Assembly: GCA_934691625.1 (NCBI GenBank)
Contig: CAKUTA010000003.1
Coordinates: forward strand, 1 to 64,000
Source of the DNA: an uncultured Bacteroidales bacterium
Lineage (GTDB): Bacteria; Bacteroidota; Bacteroidia; Bacteroidales; UBA932
Direction: 5' to 3'
Length of the DNA: 64,000 nt
In this document: positions 35,360 to 44,070 of the stretch, piece by piece
Numbering within the stretch: position 1 is the stretch's first letter
Layout of the letters: every line of letters begins with the position of its first letter
The notes under the pieces: generated by a model
What the model was told of the DNA's origin: nothing
The model's input: the letters and a program-made list of their open reading frames with translations, nothing else
The model's database searches: none
Made by a program: the position numbers and the translations under genes

Positions 35360-36477
35360 ATGTGATGATACCGGAAGGCATCAGCGGCAAGGTGCTTGTC
35401 ATAGGGGAGTATTTCAATGACTCCGCCCATGGCGGCATCGCAGCTGTCCTGCGCTACTACCGGCCGTATTTCCAGACATTCAGGTTCATCGCATCACATC
35501 GCAGCTCCAGGTTCGTGGACAAACTCCGCTATGATCTGGGCGGACTGCTGAAGATGTCTGCAATGCTTCTGTGGAACAGGCTGTCCGGCGGAGATATAAG
35601 GATCGTGCATATACATACTGCCGCAGGAGGCTCCTTCCGAAACCATCAGTATTATGCCATGATGGCACGGTTGCTTGGCTGCAAGGTTATACTGCACAGC
35701 CACGCATCCAGCTTCGAGAGCTGGTTCGCTGCCGCAGGACGGAAACGTAAATCCATTCTCCGCACGCTGAACCGGGTGGACAGACTCATTGTCCTGTCGA
35801 ATTCATGGAAACGCTGGTTTATCGGCATAGGAGTTTCTGACGCCGGCGGCAGGATAACGGTTCTTAACAATATAACTGAACCACCTGCTGGACACTTTGT
35901 GAAACCTGCTAAGGGTACTGGCCCGCGCGAGTTTCTGTTTCTCGGGGAAATAGGCCACCGCAAGGGTATTTTCGATGTCCTGGATGCGATAGACTGCCAC
36001 AGGGCGTGCCTGGATGGAAAAATGCTCCTGAGAATCGGCGGAAACAGGGAGGTGCAGAGGCTGCTTGATGAAATTGACAATAAAAACTTGTCATCAATGG
36101 TGCGGTATGAAGGCTTCGTGTCCGGCGGCAGGAAGGCTGAACTGCTCCTTCGCTCTGATGCACTGATACTTACATCATATAATGAAGGGCTGCCGATTTC
36201 TATTCTGGAGGCGATGAGCTATGGCAACGCCATCATCTCGACGCCTGTCGGCGGGATTCCGGAAGTCGTGGACTCGTCCAACGGGATACTCGTGCCTCCT
36301 GGGGACAAGGATGCCATTTTCAATGCATTGGAACGTATCGTGTCAATGCCTGCTGGCGAGCTTGAGGCAATGGGGAATGCAAGCAGACGGAAAGTGGAGC
36401 CATTCTACCCTGAGCATGTAATGTCAAGGCTTTCAGATATCTATACCTCACTGCTTCATGATGCCGGAAAACATTGA
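35356..36477 (+). CDS. Family 4 glycosyltransferase
   Basis: 373 residues with a GT-B fold. HGGIAAVLRYYRPYF at the N-terminus, VHIHTAAGGSF, LLGCKVILHSHASSFE, LFLGEIGHRKGIFDVLDA and the C-terminal LTSYNEGLPISILEAMSYGNAIISTPVGGIPE with the E-x7-E nucleotide-sugar motif identify GT4. It transfers a sugar to a lipid-linked or surface glycan; donor and acceptor unknown. It overlaps menA by four bases and the next GT by 20 bases. Confidence 0.92.
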   Translation: MNVMIPEGISGKVLVIGEYFNDSAHGGIAAVLRYYRPYFQTFRFIASHRSSRFVDKLRYDLGGLLKMSAMLLWNRLSGGDIRIVHIHTAAGGSFRNHQYYAMMARLLGCKVILHSHASSFESWFAAAGRKRKSILRTLNRVDRLIVLSNSWKRWFIGIGVSDAGGRITVLNNITEPPAGHFVKPAKGTGPREFLFLGEIGHRKGIFDVLDAIDCHRACLDGKMLLRIGGNREVQRLLDEIDNKNLSSMVRYEGFVSGGRKAELLLRSDALILTSYNEGLPISILEAMSYGNAIISTPVGGIPEVVDSSNGILVPPGDKDAIFNALERIVSMPAGELEAMGNASRRKVEPFYPEHVMSRLSDIYTSLLHDAGKH

Positions 36478-37426
36478 AATATCTGTCGTATGTCCTGTAT
36501 ATAATGCAGGACAATGCCTGCGCAGGTGCATCGAAAGCATTGCTGCACAGACATTCACACGGTATGAGCTGATACTTGTGGATGACGGCAGCACTGACGG
36601 CAGCGGGGACGTATGCGATGAGTATTCGGCTAAGGATTCCCGTATCCGTGCCATTCACAAGAAGAACGGTGGTGTGGCTTCTGCCCGCCAGGCGGGAATG
36701 GATGCTGCCTCAGGAAAGTGGTTCATACATCTCGACCCTGATGACTGGGTGGATGCTGACTGGCTGGAACGGCTCCATGATGTCGCTGTACGTTCAGGAG
36801 CTGATGTGGTATGCTGTGACTTCTGCATGGTGTACAGGAACAGGCGGGAGTATTCGTGTCAATGCAATGACGGCTGGTCTGCGGAGCGTATCGCCAGGGC
36901 AGTGTCAGGGGGAAAGATATCACATTCTCTATGCAACAAGCTTATACTCAAGAGTGTATATGACCGCTACGGATTGTGCTTTCCGGAAGGTCTGAAAACA
37001 GCCGAGGATGCATACGTGTGCCATTCCCTGTTCATAAGAGGCGTGACATGCGCTTTCTGCAGTGGAGTCCACTATTATTATGACAGGTTCAGCTGCAGCT
37101 CCCTGACACGTTCAGGATATCGGAAGAGCCTGGATGCCATAAAGCTCTGCGTAGAGCTTCTGGAAAAGGTCCCTGGCAATGCCTGCATACGGCGCCGTTC
37201 TCTTTATACCATGAAGGGACTCGCCAAGCTCAAGGCTTTCTACTGCCTGCCGTTCAGGGAGTTCTGCGCATTGTACCGGGAAATAAATATGAAGTATTTC
37301 TTCCGGAATATCTGGAAGATACGCATGGTGGAGGCTTATGTCGCCCTGTCCCTTGTCATCCGCAGCAATGTCGCCGCATACCGCCTTTATACATCGCTGA
37401 AGAGCCGTTTCGGGGTAAGAGGCTAG
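36458..37426 (+). CDS. Family 2 glycosyltransferase
   Basis: 322 residues. ISVVCPVYNAGQCLRRCIESI, LILVDDGSTDGS and the catalytic HLDPDDWVDADW (DxD intact) identify a GT-A, GT2 enzyme. The C-terminal half has Cys/Tyr-rich helices typical of capsule and EPS transferases. It is the last gene of the lepA-GT2-menA-GT4-GT2 run. Its stop overlaps, in a palindrome, the stop of the convergent GT2 gene. Confidence 0.92.
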   Translation: MMPENIEISVVCPVYNAGQCLRRCIESIAAQTFTRYELILVDDGSTDGSGDVCDEYSAKDSRIRAIHKKNGGVASARQAGMDAASGKWFIHLDPDDWVDADWLERLHDVAVRSGADVVCCDFCMVYRNRREYSCQCNDGWSAERIARAVSGGKISHSLCNKLILKSVYDRYGLCFPEGLKTAEDAYVCHSLFIRGVTCAFCSGVHYYYDRFSCSSLTRSGYRKSLDAIKLCVELLEKVPGNACIRRRSLYTMKGLAKLKAFYCLPFREFCALYREINMKYFFRNIWKIRMVEAYVALSLVIRSNVAAYRLYTSLKSRFGVRG

Positions 37427-37431
37427 CCTCT
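37418..37431. other. Palindrome carrying both stop codons of convergent GT2 genes
   Basis: AGAGGCTAGCCTCT is a perfect 14-bp palindrome. The plus-strand gene stops with TAG at 37424-37426 and the minus-strand gene with TAG at 37425-37423, each protein ending Arg-Gly. The genes therefore overlap by four bases and there is no space for a separate terminator. Confidence 0.9.
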
Positions 37432-38406
37432 GCCTGCGACTATGCGGTTATAGGTGGCGTAGAATGATACAGGCAGCAGGACGTAGGCATTGCGTATGAA
37501 TTTGCGCAGTCCGGTCATGCAGCTTCTGGCTCTCCAGGAATAGGGGATACGTGAAAGCTCCATCCGTCCGTGCTGTATCGCCTGCAGGCTTCCTGGTTCT
37601 GTCCCTGCCGCTTTCCACAGGACATTCAGAGTGTTAAATATCTTCAGGCAGGCGTATCTGTCACGTATCCCTTTCTCCAGGATGAAATCTGTCATGTACC
37701 TGACGATGTCGGCCAGCGCGAGAATCCTCTTCACTCCTGTATCGGAATTCATTGTTATGGACCCCTCGCGTATCTTGTAGATGTAGCTTTCCATGTTCAC
37801 CACATGCATTGACCTGGCGAGACACGCCAGCTGAAAACTCCACAGCTCGTCCTCATGCAGAAGTCCCTCTCTCAGCATCAGTCTGTTACGTCGGAGAAAA
37901 TCCAGGCTGCACAGCTTTCCGCACACCATCATGTACCATTCCCTTCCATAGTATGCCCTGATGATGTCATTTCCATAGAGCGAACTTCCGTCAGGAAGGC
38001 TCAGCCTCGGAACCTTATGCTTCACTCCTGCCACCTTGTAGCCTCCGATGACGAAGTCATATCCTTCGCTCTCGAGCGGTGCTGCAAGCATGCTGATGCA
38101 GTCAGGCGTGATTTCATCGTCGCTGTCCAGAAAATATACATAGTCGCCGCAGGCGTTCATTATTCCTGTATTTCTGGCGGCAGAAAGCCCCATGTTCCTT
38201 CCATGCCTCAGAATCCTGAACTGCACGGGTCCGCTGTAAGCCTCTATCAGGCTGGAGGCCAATGCCATGCTTCCGTCCTGCCCGCAGTCGTCCACGACCA
38301 GACACTCTATCTCTCCCTTATATGTCTGCCGCATCACTGAGCGCAGGCAGCTTTCTATATACGGCTCGACATTATAGACAGGGACTATTATGGAAACTCT
38401 CTTCAT
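37423..38406 (-). CDS. Family 2 glycosyltransferase
   Basis: 327 residues. VSIIVPVYNVEPYIESCLRSV, CLVVDDCGQDGS and FLDSDDEI (DxD intact) show a GT2 enzyme, and LLHEDELWSFQLACLA is the conserved E-D-x-x-F region of EPS transferases. It is the last gene of the minus-strand wzx-radical SAM-pyruvyltransferase-GT2 unit, starting by ATGA overlap with the upstream gene. Confidence 0.92.
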   Translation of the reverse strand: MKRVSIIVPVYNVEPYIESCLRSVMRQTYKGEIECLVVDDCGQDGSMALASSLIEAYSGPVQFRILRHGRNMGLSAARNTGIMNACGDYVYFLDSDDEITPDCISMLAAPLESEGYDFVIGGYKVAGVKHKVPRLSLPDGSSLYGNDIIRAYYGREWYMMVCGKLCSLDFLRRNRLMLREGLLHEDELWSFQLACLARSMHVVNMESYIYKIREGSITMNSDTGVKRILALADIVRYMTDFILEKGIRDRYACLKIFNTLNVLWKAAGTEPGSLQAIQHGRMELSRIPYSWRARSCMTGLRKFIRNAYVLLPVSFYATYNRIVAGRG

Positions 38407-39371
38407 CGCTTGAACTTGTTTACGTTATCACATTCCGTGAGCCAGGTGCTGTAGAATGAGCCGAGTTTGCCGTAGCTGTTGTCGATATAATGCACCTGCT
38501 TCCCCAGGATTATGCCCAGAATCATTACATGGAGCCTTGTGGTGTATATCTCATGGTAGCAGGAGATGAACCTTGTTCCTGTACGTATCAGGTGGGGGCG
38601 GTATATGCAATATGCGACGGCCTTCTCGAGCCATGCCGCGGCAGGAGCGAGCCTGCTGCCTCTCTGCCGTGCCTCCTTCCTCATCCTGTGCACCCTGCCG
38701 AAAATCATATCCGCCAGCTTCGGCTTAGCATCCATTGTCGGCCAGTCGCGTATGTCGATGTCCTCACTTGACGGAATCTCGCAGGTGCTGCCGATCTCCT
38801 TGTCAATGCGTTTCAGCAGAAGTGCCCGCCCGTTCTCCCTGCTCATCCATCTTTCCAGCCTGCCTGAGGATATGCAGAATGCCATGTCCGGCACCAGGCG
38901 CACCTCATTGCTGAAATTTTCCCTGGCGATGGAGAGCGAAACATTGTCCCTTACGCAGATTATAAGCTTTTTCAGCCCGGAAAGACGCGCGGCATCCTTC
39001 TTCATAGTCTCAGGCTTCTCGTAGAATATCGTATTCGGCAGGATAACTATCGGATTGTCAGGATAATGCACTATGGTTTCCATGACATTGTCCCAGGCCT
39101 TCCTCCATACATCGCCGAAATATCCTCCTCCTGTAATCAGGATTACAGTGTCCTTTTTCAGCGGGCGCACGGCATAGTCGTCCCAGCTGCATGTCCCGAT
39201 GCATCTGTGCGGGATGCTCTTCAGAAACTCCAGCTCGCCTTCCCATATAAGCGTGTCGCCGATGTTCGGGTAGTAGGGGAGTCCCCACAGGACATAGTCG
39301 CCGGTTATCAGTGGCGCTATCTCCTTGCGTACTGTCTCCTTCAGCCCTGAAATCACATTCTCGTGCCTCAT
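38403..39371 (-). CDS. Polysaccharide pyruvyltransferase family protein
   Basis: About 322 residues from ATG 39371, chosen because ATGA overlaps the upstream stop; a further 23 codons are open in frame. YYPNIGDTLIWEGELEFL, LITGGGYFGDVW, VILPNTIFYEK and CVRDNVSLSIARENF and the later TTRLHVMILGIILGKQVHYIDNSYGK match the CsaB/WcaK pyruvyltransferase fold. These enzymes add a ketal pyruvate from PEP to a sugar on a surface glycan, giving it negative charge. Confidence 0.9.
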   Translation of the reverse strand: MRHENVISGLKETVRKEIAPLITGDYVLWGLPYYPNIGDTLIWEGELEFLKSIPHRCIGTCSWDDYAVRPLKKDTVILITGGGYFGDVWRKAWDNVMETIVHYPDNPIVILPNTIFYEKPETMKKDAARLSGLKKLIICVRDNVSLSIARENFSNEVRLVPDMAFCISSGRLERWMSRENGRALLLKRIDKEIGSTCEIPSSEDIDIRDWPTMDAKPKLADMIFGRVHRMRKEARQRGSRLAPAAAWLEKAVAYCIYRPHLIRTGTRFISCYHEIYTTRLHVMILGIILGKQVHYIDNSYGKLGSFYSTWLTECDNVNKFKR

Positions 39372-40456
39372 GATTTCCTTCCTTTTCCTGACAGGATTCT
39401 GCCAGCTTTGCCCAATGCCCTGTCCGCCAGCCTTATGCATGGCGTGATGGCTTTCCTGGCGGCGGAATACTCATCGTTGCTGTCCTCCAGCTTGCCGTCG
39501 AAGAATTTTCTGAGCTCAGGCTGCAGCCATGTTCCTCCGTCTGCCTTCTGCCTGTCGCGCAGCTGCCCATAATGCACATCGTTCAGATGCGGGATAAGTC
39601 CCATGCTCAGCATCGCATGCCCGTTATAGCAATGCGCTGAAGGACAATGTCCCACTGCCTTTTCAGGAAACGGCTTTTCAGGATGGGCGAATACATTGCC
39701 GAGCCTGGCGTGCCCGTAGCATCCTGAGGCTTCACCTGTGGTAAGGTCAATGTAGGCAGACCATGCTCCTGCATAGCAGAATCCCTTTTGCCTGACTCCG
39801 AATATTGTGCGCTTGAAGCTCCAGAAGTCCGAACCGAACTGGCTCCAGGTGGCGGCATACGCGTCATCGCTCATGCCTGTAAGATAGTCAATGCTGTCTG
39901 TCCTGTCATTCCTGAGTATGGTCAGATGTGGGAGTGCGCCGAAGTTTTTCATTGAAAACTCCTTTATCTCGTCAATATACGGTACAAGCTCGTCAGAAGG
40001 CGCTAGCTCGATGTTCGCAGATGCCCCTGCCGCCCATATCTTGTGGACATTGTCGGCGAAGCGTTCCAGCCATCCTTTCCTCTTCAGCTCCAGATAATGG
40101 AACGAGCACTTGAACTCCAGCCTCTTAAGCAGCTCCCTGTCCCATGACAGGAATTTTTCCAGGGCTTCCGTGATGCTGAGGTTGGTCACGATCTCGGCAT
40201 AGTGCCCCTGCTCCACAAGTGCTTTCACATAGCTGTCCAGGTTCCTGGTCAGCAGAGTCTCGCCCTCGGCGCAGAAGTTCATGAAGCACGGTCCGCCAAG
40301 CCTTTTGACTGACAGAGCCTCCGCCACCTGTCCGGGTGTATATCTGAACTCCGGCTGTACCCCCTGGAAATGTACTGGGCGCTGCGCGATGTAGCAGTAG
40401 CTGCACCTGAAGTCGCATATTGACATCGGAATCTTGAACAGCAATATCTTTTTCAT
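39368..40456 (-). CDS. Radical SAM protein in a glycan cluster
   Basis: 362 residues. The [4Fe-4S]-SAM motif is C-DFR-C-SY-C at residues about 14-21 (Cx3Cx2C). Then come FMNFCAEGETLL, a GGE-like SAM-contact segment, and AEIVTNLSI. The C-terminal third has more cysteines (CYAGAWSAY, ASGCYGHARLG, CPSAHCYNG) that may hold an auxiliary cluster (SPASM/twitch-like). The substrate is unknown. It is coupled by ATGA to the flippase upstream and the pyruvyltransferase downstream, so a sugar or glycan-carrier modification is plausible but inferred. Confidence 0.85.
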   Translation of the reverse strand: MKKILLFKIPMSICDFRCSYCYIAQRPVHFQGVQPEFRYTPGQVAEALSVKRLGGPCFMNFCAEGETLLTRNLDSYVKALVEQGHYAEIVTNLSITEALEKFLSWDRELLKRLEFKCSFHYLELKRKGWLERFADNVHKIWAAGASANIELAPSDELVPYIDEIKEFSMKNFGALPHLTILRNDRTDSIDYLTGMSDDAYAATWSQFGSDFWSFKRTIFGVRQKGFCYAGAWSAYIDLTTGEASGCYGHARLGNVFAHPEKPFPEKAVGHCPSAHCYNGHAMLSMGLIPHLNDVHYGQLRDRQKADGGTWLQPELRKFFDGKLEDSNDEYSAARKAITPCIRLADRALGKAGRILSGKGRKS

Positions 40457-41982
40457 CTTAAATGCTTTATAAGTTCAACGACCCTGTTCCTCTGGCTCCT
40501 GGTCAGGAGCAGGTATCCTTCTGCCGCCGCTGACAGTACCGCTATCACCGCCCCGTCGGCTATTACTGCAGCCCAGCCTGTAGCAGGGATGATGCGTATG
40601 ATGATGGCAGCTATGACCAGATTTATCAGACAGCATGTCATCGTGACAGCTATATCCTTATAGAATGTGTACCATTTAAGCCCAAGTATCTTGGATATAT
40701 ATGGCAGTATGATGACCATGGAGCGGAGTACTGTGAGGATGGAGCTGGTCCCTGTGATGATGTACATGCCGTACTGCGGGTATATCCTCAGTCCTGCATA
40801 TACGATAATTACATTGATAATTCCTGTTATCAGGAATGACAATGAATTAACTTTCAGCTTGTTCGCGGCGGTAAACACATTGAACAGGATCTGCGTGCCT
40901 GCCAGCGGGATGAAGGACATGCATCCGAGAAAGGACAGGATGGTCAATGTCCGTGCATCCAGAGTAGGCTGCCATAGTGCATAGAACTGGCTGCCCAGGC
41001 AGCAGAATGTGACTATAGGGATGGACAGTATCAGTGTTGACAGCTTTATTGCCATGCGCAGCTCCTGGAGCAGCTCCATGCGGTCGCCTCCAGCCCATGT
41101 TTGTGTGATTGAGGGGGAGAAGTTGCTGTTGATGGTGGAGCCCAGCTGGATGATTGCAGAGGGAATGGTCTTGGACACGGCGATCAGGCCCATTGCAAGG
41201 GGGGAGATGAACCAGTTGGAGAGGAGCAGGTCCAGACCTGTCAGGAAAAGGTGACCGCACTGGTTTATTGAGTTCCAGATGCCTGAAAGGCACATCTCCT
41301 TGACCGCCTTGATCGAGAAGTCCTTGCGACTGAATGAAATCTCGGGCAGGAGCTTCTTCTGGCAGCGGGCATAGAACGGCAGCAGCGCCAGGCTCAGGAC
41401 TGCAGCCACCATTGATACATAGAATATCCTGACAGGCAGGAAGCTGAACACTACGAGCAGCAGGGCGGCGTTGCAGATGGTCCTGATGCAGTTCAGCATG
41501 TTGCTGTAGAACACTGCATTCTTCACATACATTGATATGGAATACAGCGTGGAGATGAGCCCGATGAAGAAATTGGCGAACACGCATCCGAACAGGAGCC
41601 TCACGTCGAGCATGTCCACGTTCTCGATGACAATGATATGCTCCAGCCTGAGTGTCACCAGTATCGCCAGAGGCAGCAGCAGGGCTATCAGGGCAATGTT
41701 GGTGACATATACCGATGACCAGTACCGCCTTGCCTTGTCCTTCTTTCCCTGGTGCCATGCCACGGAGACGAACCTTGATGCCATCGAGTTGAATGCGGTG
41801 GTTATCAGGCTTGCATACATCACGAAATTTGCCGCCAGCTGCGTATATCCGTTGGCTTCCGTGCCCAGCGCCTTCACGATGAACGGGGACAGAAAGAAGC
41901 TCGTCGCGAACTGCACTATTACAGTGACAATGCCCGTGACCAGGTTCAGCAATGTGTAGAATCTGTCTGAATGAACGCCCAT
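40453..41982 (-). CDS. Polysaccharide flippase (Wzx-type, MOP superfamily)
   Basis: 509 residues with about 12-14 membrane helices. It starts LLNLVTGIVTVIVQFATSFFLSPFIVKALG, the Polysacc_synt family N-terminus, and has SMASRFVSVAWHQGK. It moves undecaprenyl-linked oligosaccharide across the inner membrane. It leads the minus-strand glycan unit; a TAACTTTG element at 42025-42018 is 36 bases upstream. Confidence 0.92.
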   Translation of the reverse strand: MGVHSDRFYTLLNLVTGIVTVIVQFATSFFLSPFIVKALGTEANGYTQLAANFVMYASLITTAFNSMASRFVSVAWHQGKKDKARRYWSSVYVTNIALIALLLPLAILVTLRLEHIIVIENVDMLDVRLLFGCVFANFFIGLISTLYSISMYVKNAVFYSNMLNCIRTICNAALLLVVFSFLPVRIFYVSMVAAVLSLALLPFYARCQKKLLPEISFSRKDFSIKAVKEMCLSGIWNSINQCGHLFLTGLDLLLSNWFISPLAMGLIAVSKTIPSAIIQLGSTINSNFSPSITQTWAGGDRMELLQELRMAIKLSTLILSIPIVTFCCLGSQFYALWQPTLDARTLTILSFLGCMSFIPLAGTQILFNVFTAANKLKVNSLSFLITGIINVIIVYAGLRIYPQYGMYIITGTSSILTVLRSMVIILPYISKILGLKWYTFYKDIAVTMTCCLINLVIAAIIIRIIPATGWAAVIADGAVIAVLSAAAEGYLLLTRSQRNRVVELIKHLR

Positions 41983-42017
41983 CCCGTCTTTCCGTGCCCG
42001 ACATTTGTGCGGGCTTC

Positions 42018-42025
42018 CAAAGTTA
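42018..42025 (-). promoter_or_regulatory. -7 element for the flippase operon
   Basis: TAACTTTG on the minus strand, 36 bases before the flippase ATG; no good -33 TTG at the expected spacing. The rest of the 107-base gap to gpmI holds only the short GCCCG/CGGGC inverted repeat at 41997-42015. Confidence 0.45.
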
Positions 42026-42089
42026 GTAAAAAATGACCGGAAAGCCTTATTCAGACTCCCCGGTAACTATAATGTGTGCTATATCTAGA

Positions 42090-43616
42090 CTAGAAGAGCG
42101 GCTCGGCATCCATGTCGGCAGGCTGAGGAATTCCCATCAGCTTCAGGATTGTCGGTGCCACATTGCACAAGGCACCGTCCTTTAAGCTCTTGACGGCGTC
42201 TCCGGCATTGACGACTATAAACTGCACAGGATTGAGCGAGTGAGCTGTGTTCGGCGTGCCGTCATCATTTACTGCGTGATCTGCATTGCCGTGGTCTGCG
42301 GTGATGATAATCACGTAGTTGTGCTTGATAGCCTCGGTAACGACCTTCTCCACGCAGCCGTCGATGCATCTTACGGCCTTGCAGATAGCGTCATATACAC
42401 CTGTGTGGCCCAGCATGTCGCCGTTCGCATAGTTGAGAATTATGAGATCCTCCTTGTCGGTGTCGATGGCTGCGAGCAGCTTCTCGGTGACGATAGGTGC
42501 GCTCATCTCCGGCTGGAGGTCGTATGTCGCCACTTTCGGAGAAGGAACCAGAATCCTGTCCTCGTTCTCGAAAGGTGTCTCGCGGCCGCCGTTGAAGAAG
42601 AATGTCACGTGGGCATATTTCTCTGTCTCTGCTATACGGAGCTGGTGAAGTCCTGCCTTGGATACGATTTCTCCGATGGTGTCCTTTACAATCTCCTTGT
42701 CAAACAGGATGTGCAGTCCCTTGAAAGCTGCATCATACGGGGTCATGCAGCAGTAGTAGAGGTTCGGGATGGTATGCATACCCTCTTCCGGCATGTCCTG
42801 CTGTGTGAGGACAGAGGTGATCTCGCGTGCGCGGTCGTTACGGAAGTTCATGAAGATCACTGCGTCTCCTTCCTCAATTTTTGCGAGAGGTTTGCCTGAC
42901 GCATCGGTTACCACGATAGGCTTGATGAACTCATCTGTCACGTCGGCGTCGTATGATGCCTGGATTCCTGCTGTAGCTGATGTAAATGCTGCGCCCTGTC
43001 CGTTGACGAGCAGGTCATACGCCTCTTTCACGCGGTTCCATCTCTTGTCCCTGTCCATTGCGTAGAAACGTCCGCATACTGAAGCTACCTTTCCGGTGCT
43101 TTCAGCCATGTGCTTTTCGAGGTCAGCCACGAATCCCTTTCCGCTGTGCGGGTCTGTGTCGCGGCCGTCCATGAAGCAATGAACATAGACATTGTCCAGT
43201 CCATATTCCTTGGCGACATTCAGAAACTCGTAGTAGTGGTCGAGAGAGCTGTGCACGCCGCCTGTTGAGCAGAGTCCCATGAGGTGCAGCTTCTTGCCGC
43301 TCTGCTTTACATAGTCATATACGCCTTTTACTTCTGCCCGGCCCAGGAGCTTGTGCTCGCGGCAGGTCTTGTTGATTTTCATGAGATCCTGATATACGAC
43401 ACGTCCTGCGCCGAGGTTCATGTGACCGACCTCTGAATTTCCCATCTGTCCGTCAGGAAGTCCTACAGCCTCGCCACATGTAAGCAGGTGGCTCATAGGA
43501 TATTTTGCCCTGAGCGAGTCGATGAAAGGTGTGCCCGCTGTGTAGATGGCATTGGAGTGGTCATGCTTTCCTTCTCCCCATCCATCCAGAATCATAAGAA
43601 GAACTTTTCTGTCCAT
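42090..43616 (-). CDS. gpmI: 2,3-bisphosphoglycerate-independent phosphoglycerate mutase
   Basis: 508 residues, full length. [29 protein letters not shown] (catalytic Ser in GNSEVGH), [25 protein letters not shown] and [11 protein letters not shown] carry the two-manganese alkaline-phosphatase-fold ligands. It converts 3-PGA to 2-PGA in glycolysis. It stands alone with its own TATATTTG element and is not obviously tied to the flippase unit. Confidence 0.97.
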   Translation of the reverse strand: MDRKVLLMILDGWGEGKHDHSNAIYTAGTPFIDSLRAKYPMSHLLTCGEAVGLPDGQMGNSEVGHMNLGAGRVVYQDLMKINKTCREHKLLGRAEVKGVYDYVKQSGKKLHLMGLCSTGGVHSSLDHYYEFLNVAKEYGLDNVYVHCFMDGRDTDPHSGKGFVADLEKHMAESTGKVASVCGRFYAMDRDKRWNRVKEAYDLLVNGQGAAFTSATAGIQASYDADVTDEFIKPIVVTDASGKPLAKIEEGDAVIFMNFRNDRAREITSVLTQQDMPEEGMHTIPNLYYCCMTPYDAAFKGLHILFDKEIVKDTIGEIVSKAGLHQLRIAETEKYAHVTFFFNGGRETPFENEDRILVPSPKVATYDLQPEMSAPIVTEKLLAAIDTDKEDLIILNYANGDMLGHTGVYDAICKAVRCIDGCVEKVVTEAIKHNYVIIITADHGNADHAVNDDGTPNTAHSLNPVQFIVVNAGDAVKSLKDGALCNVAPTILKLMGIPQPADMDAEPLF

Positions 43617-43651
43617 ATTCTTGAATTTGTTAGTCTTTCATAAACAAACTG

Positions 43652-43659
43652 CAAATATA
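43652..43659 (-). promoter_or_regulatory. -7 element for gpmI
   Basis: TATATTTG on the minus strand, 35 bases before the gpmI ATG. No TTG is found at the expected -33 spacing, so only the -7 box supports it. Confidence 0.5.
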
Positions 43660-43990
43660 ATGAAAATTACGCTTACTCTTAGAAGTTGTTTTGAAATGAT
43701 TATAAAGCAGTTTTCATCATCTGTCTTACAATCCAAAGCCGCTCGTCCACGCCGAGCGAGTCCGACGCCCGAAAGCCGAAGTATGTTCAGTAGTCCGTGG
43801 AACGCAACTAAGCCAATTACGCTCCACGCCGAGCGGAAGTGGCGGTCGCCTAATTTATAGGGGGGGGGACGGCGGACAGCCTGGTTGCGAAGATGCATGC
43901 CTGATTCTTAGAATCTGTTTCTTGATTTTCCTTCTGGAGACACGAATTTTGATATTTTATGTCGGAAGTTGTAGATTATTCATTTTTCTG
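43660..43990. other. Gap upstream of the SPFH operon with a G9 tract and a repeated word
   Basis: No convincing gene. CCACGCCGAGCG occurs at 43747-43758 and 43824-43835, each able to form a small CGCTC/GAGCG hairpin. A run of nine G is at 43860-43868. The region is GC-rich in an otherwise AT-rich gap, suggesting decayed or inserted sequence. Open frames across it on both strands have no recognisable protein. Confidence 0.5.
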
Positions 43991-43991
43991 A

Positions 43992-44020
43992 TTGAAAAAT
44001 CAGATGATTTCGTATCTTTG
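43992..44020 (+). promoter_or_regulatory. Promoter for the SPFH-bactofilin operon
   Basis: TTG (43992-43994), 18 bases, TATCTTTG (44013-44020), giving a leader of about 45 bases. Good match to the Bacteroidota consensus. CTGATT-GAAA-AATCAG (43988-44003) is a small inverted repeat over the -33 box that could be an operator. Confidence 0.7.
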
Positions 44021-44070
44021 AAATCGGTTTAACTAGCCGATTATCTGTATATACAATAAATATCCATATT

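Noticed and set aside
43546-43898. Open frames on both strands in the gap upstream of the SPFH operon
   Set aside because: They overlap gpmI or its promoter, lack family resemblance and cross the G9 tract.
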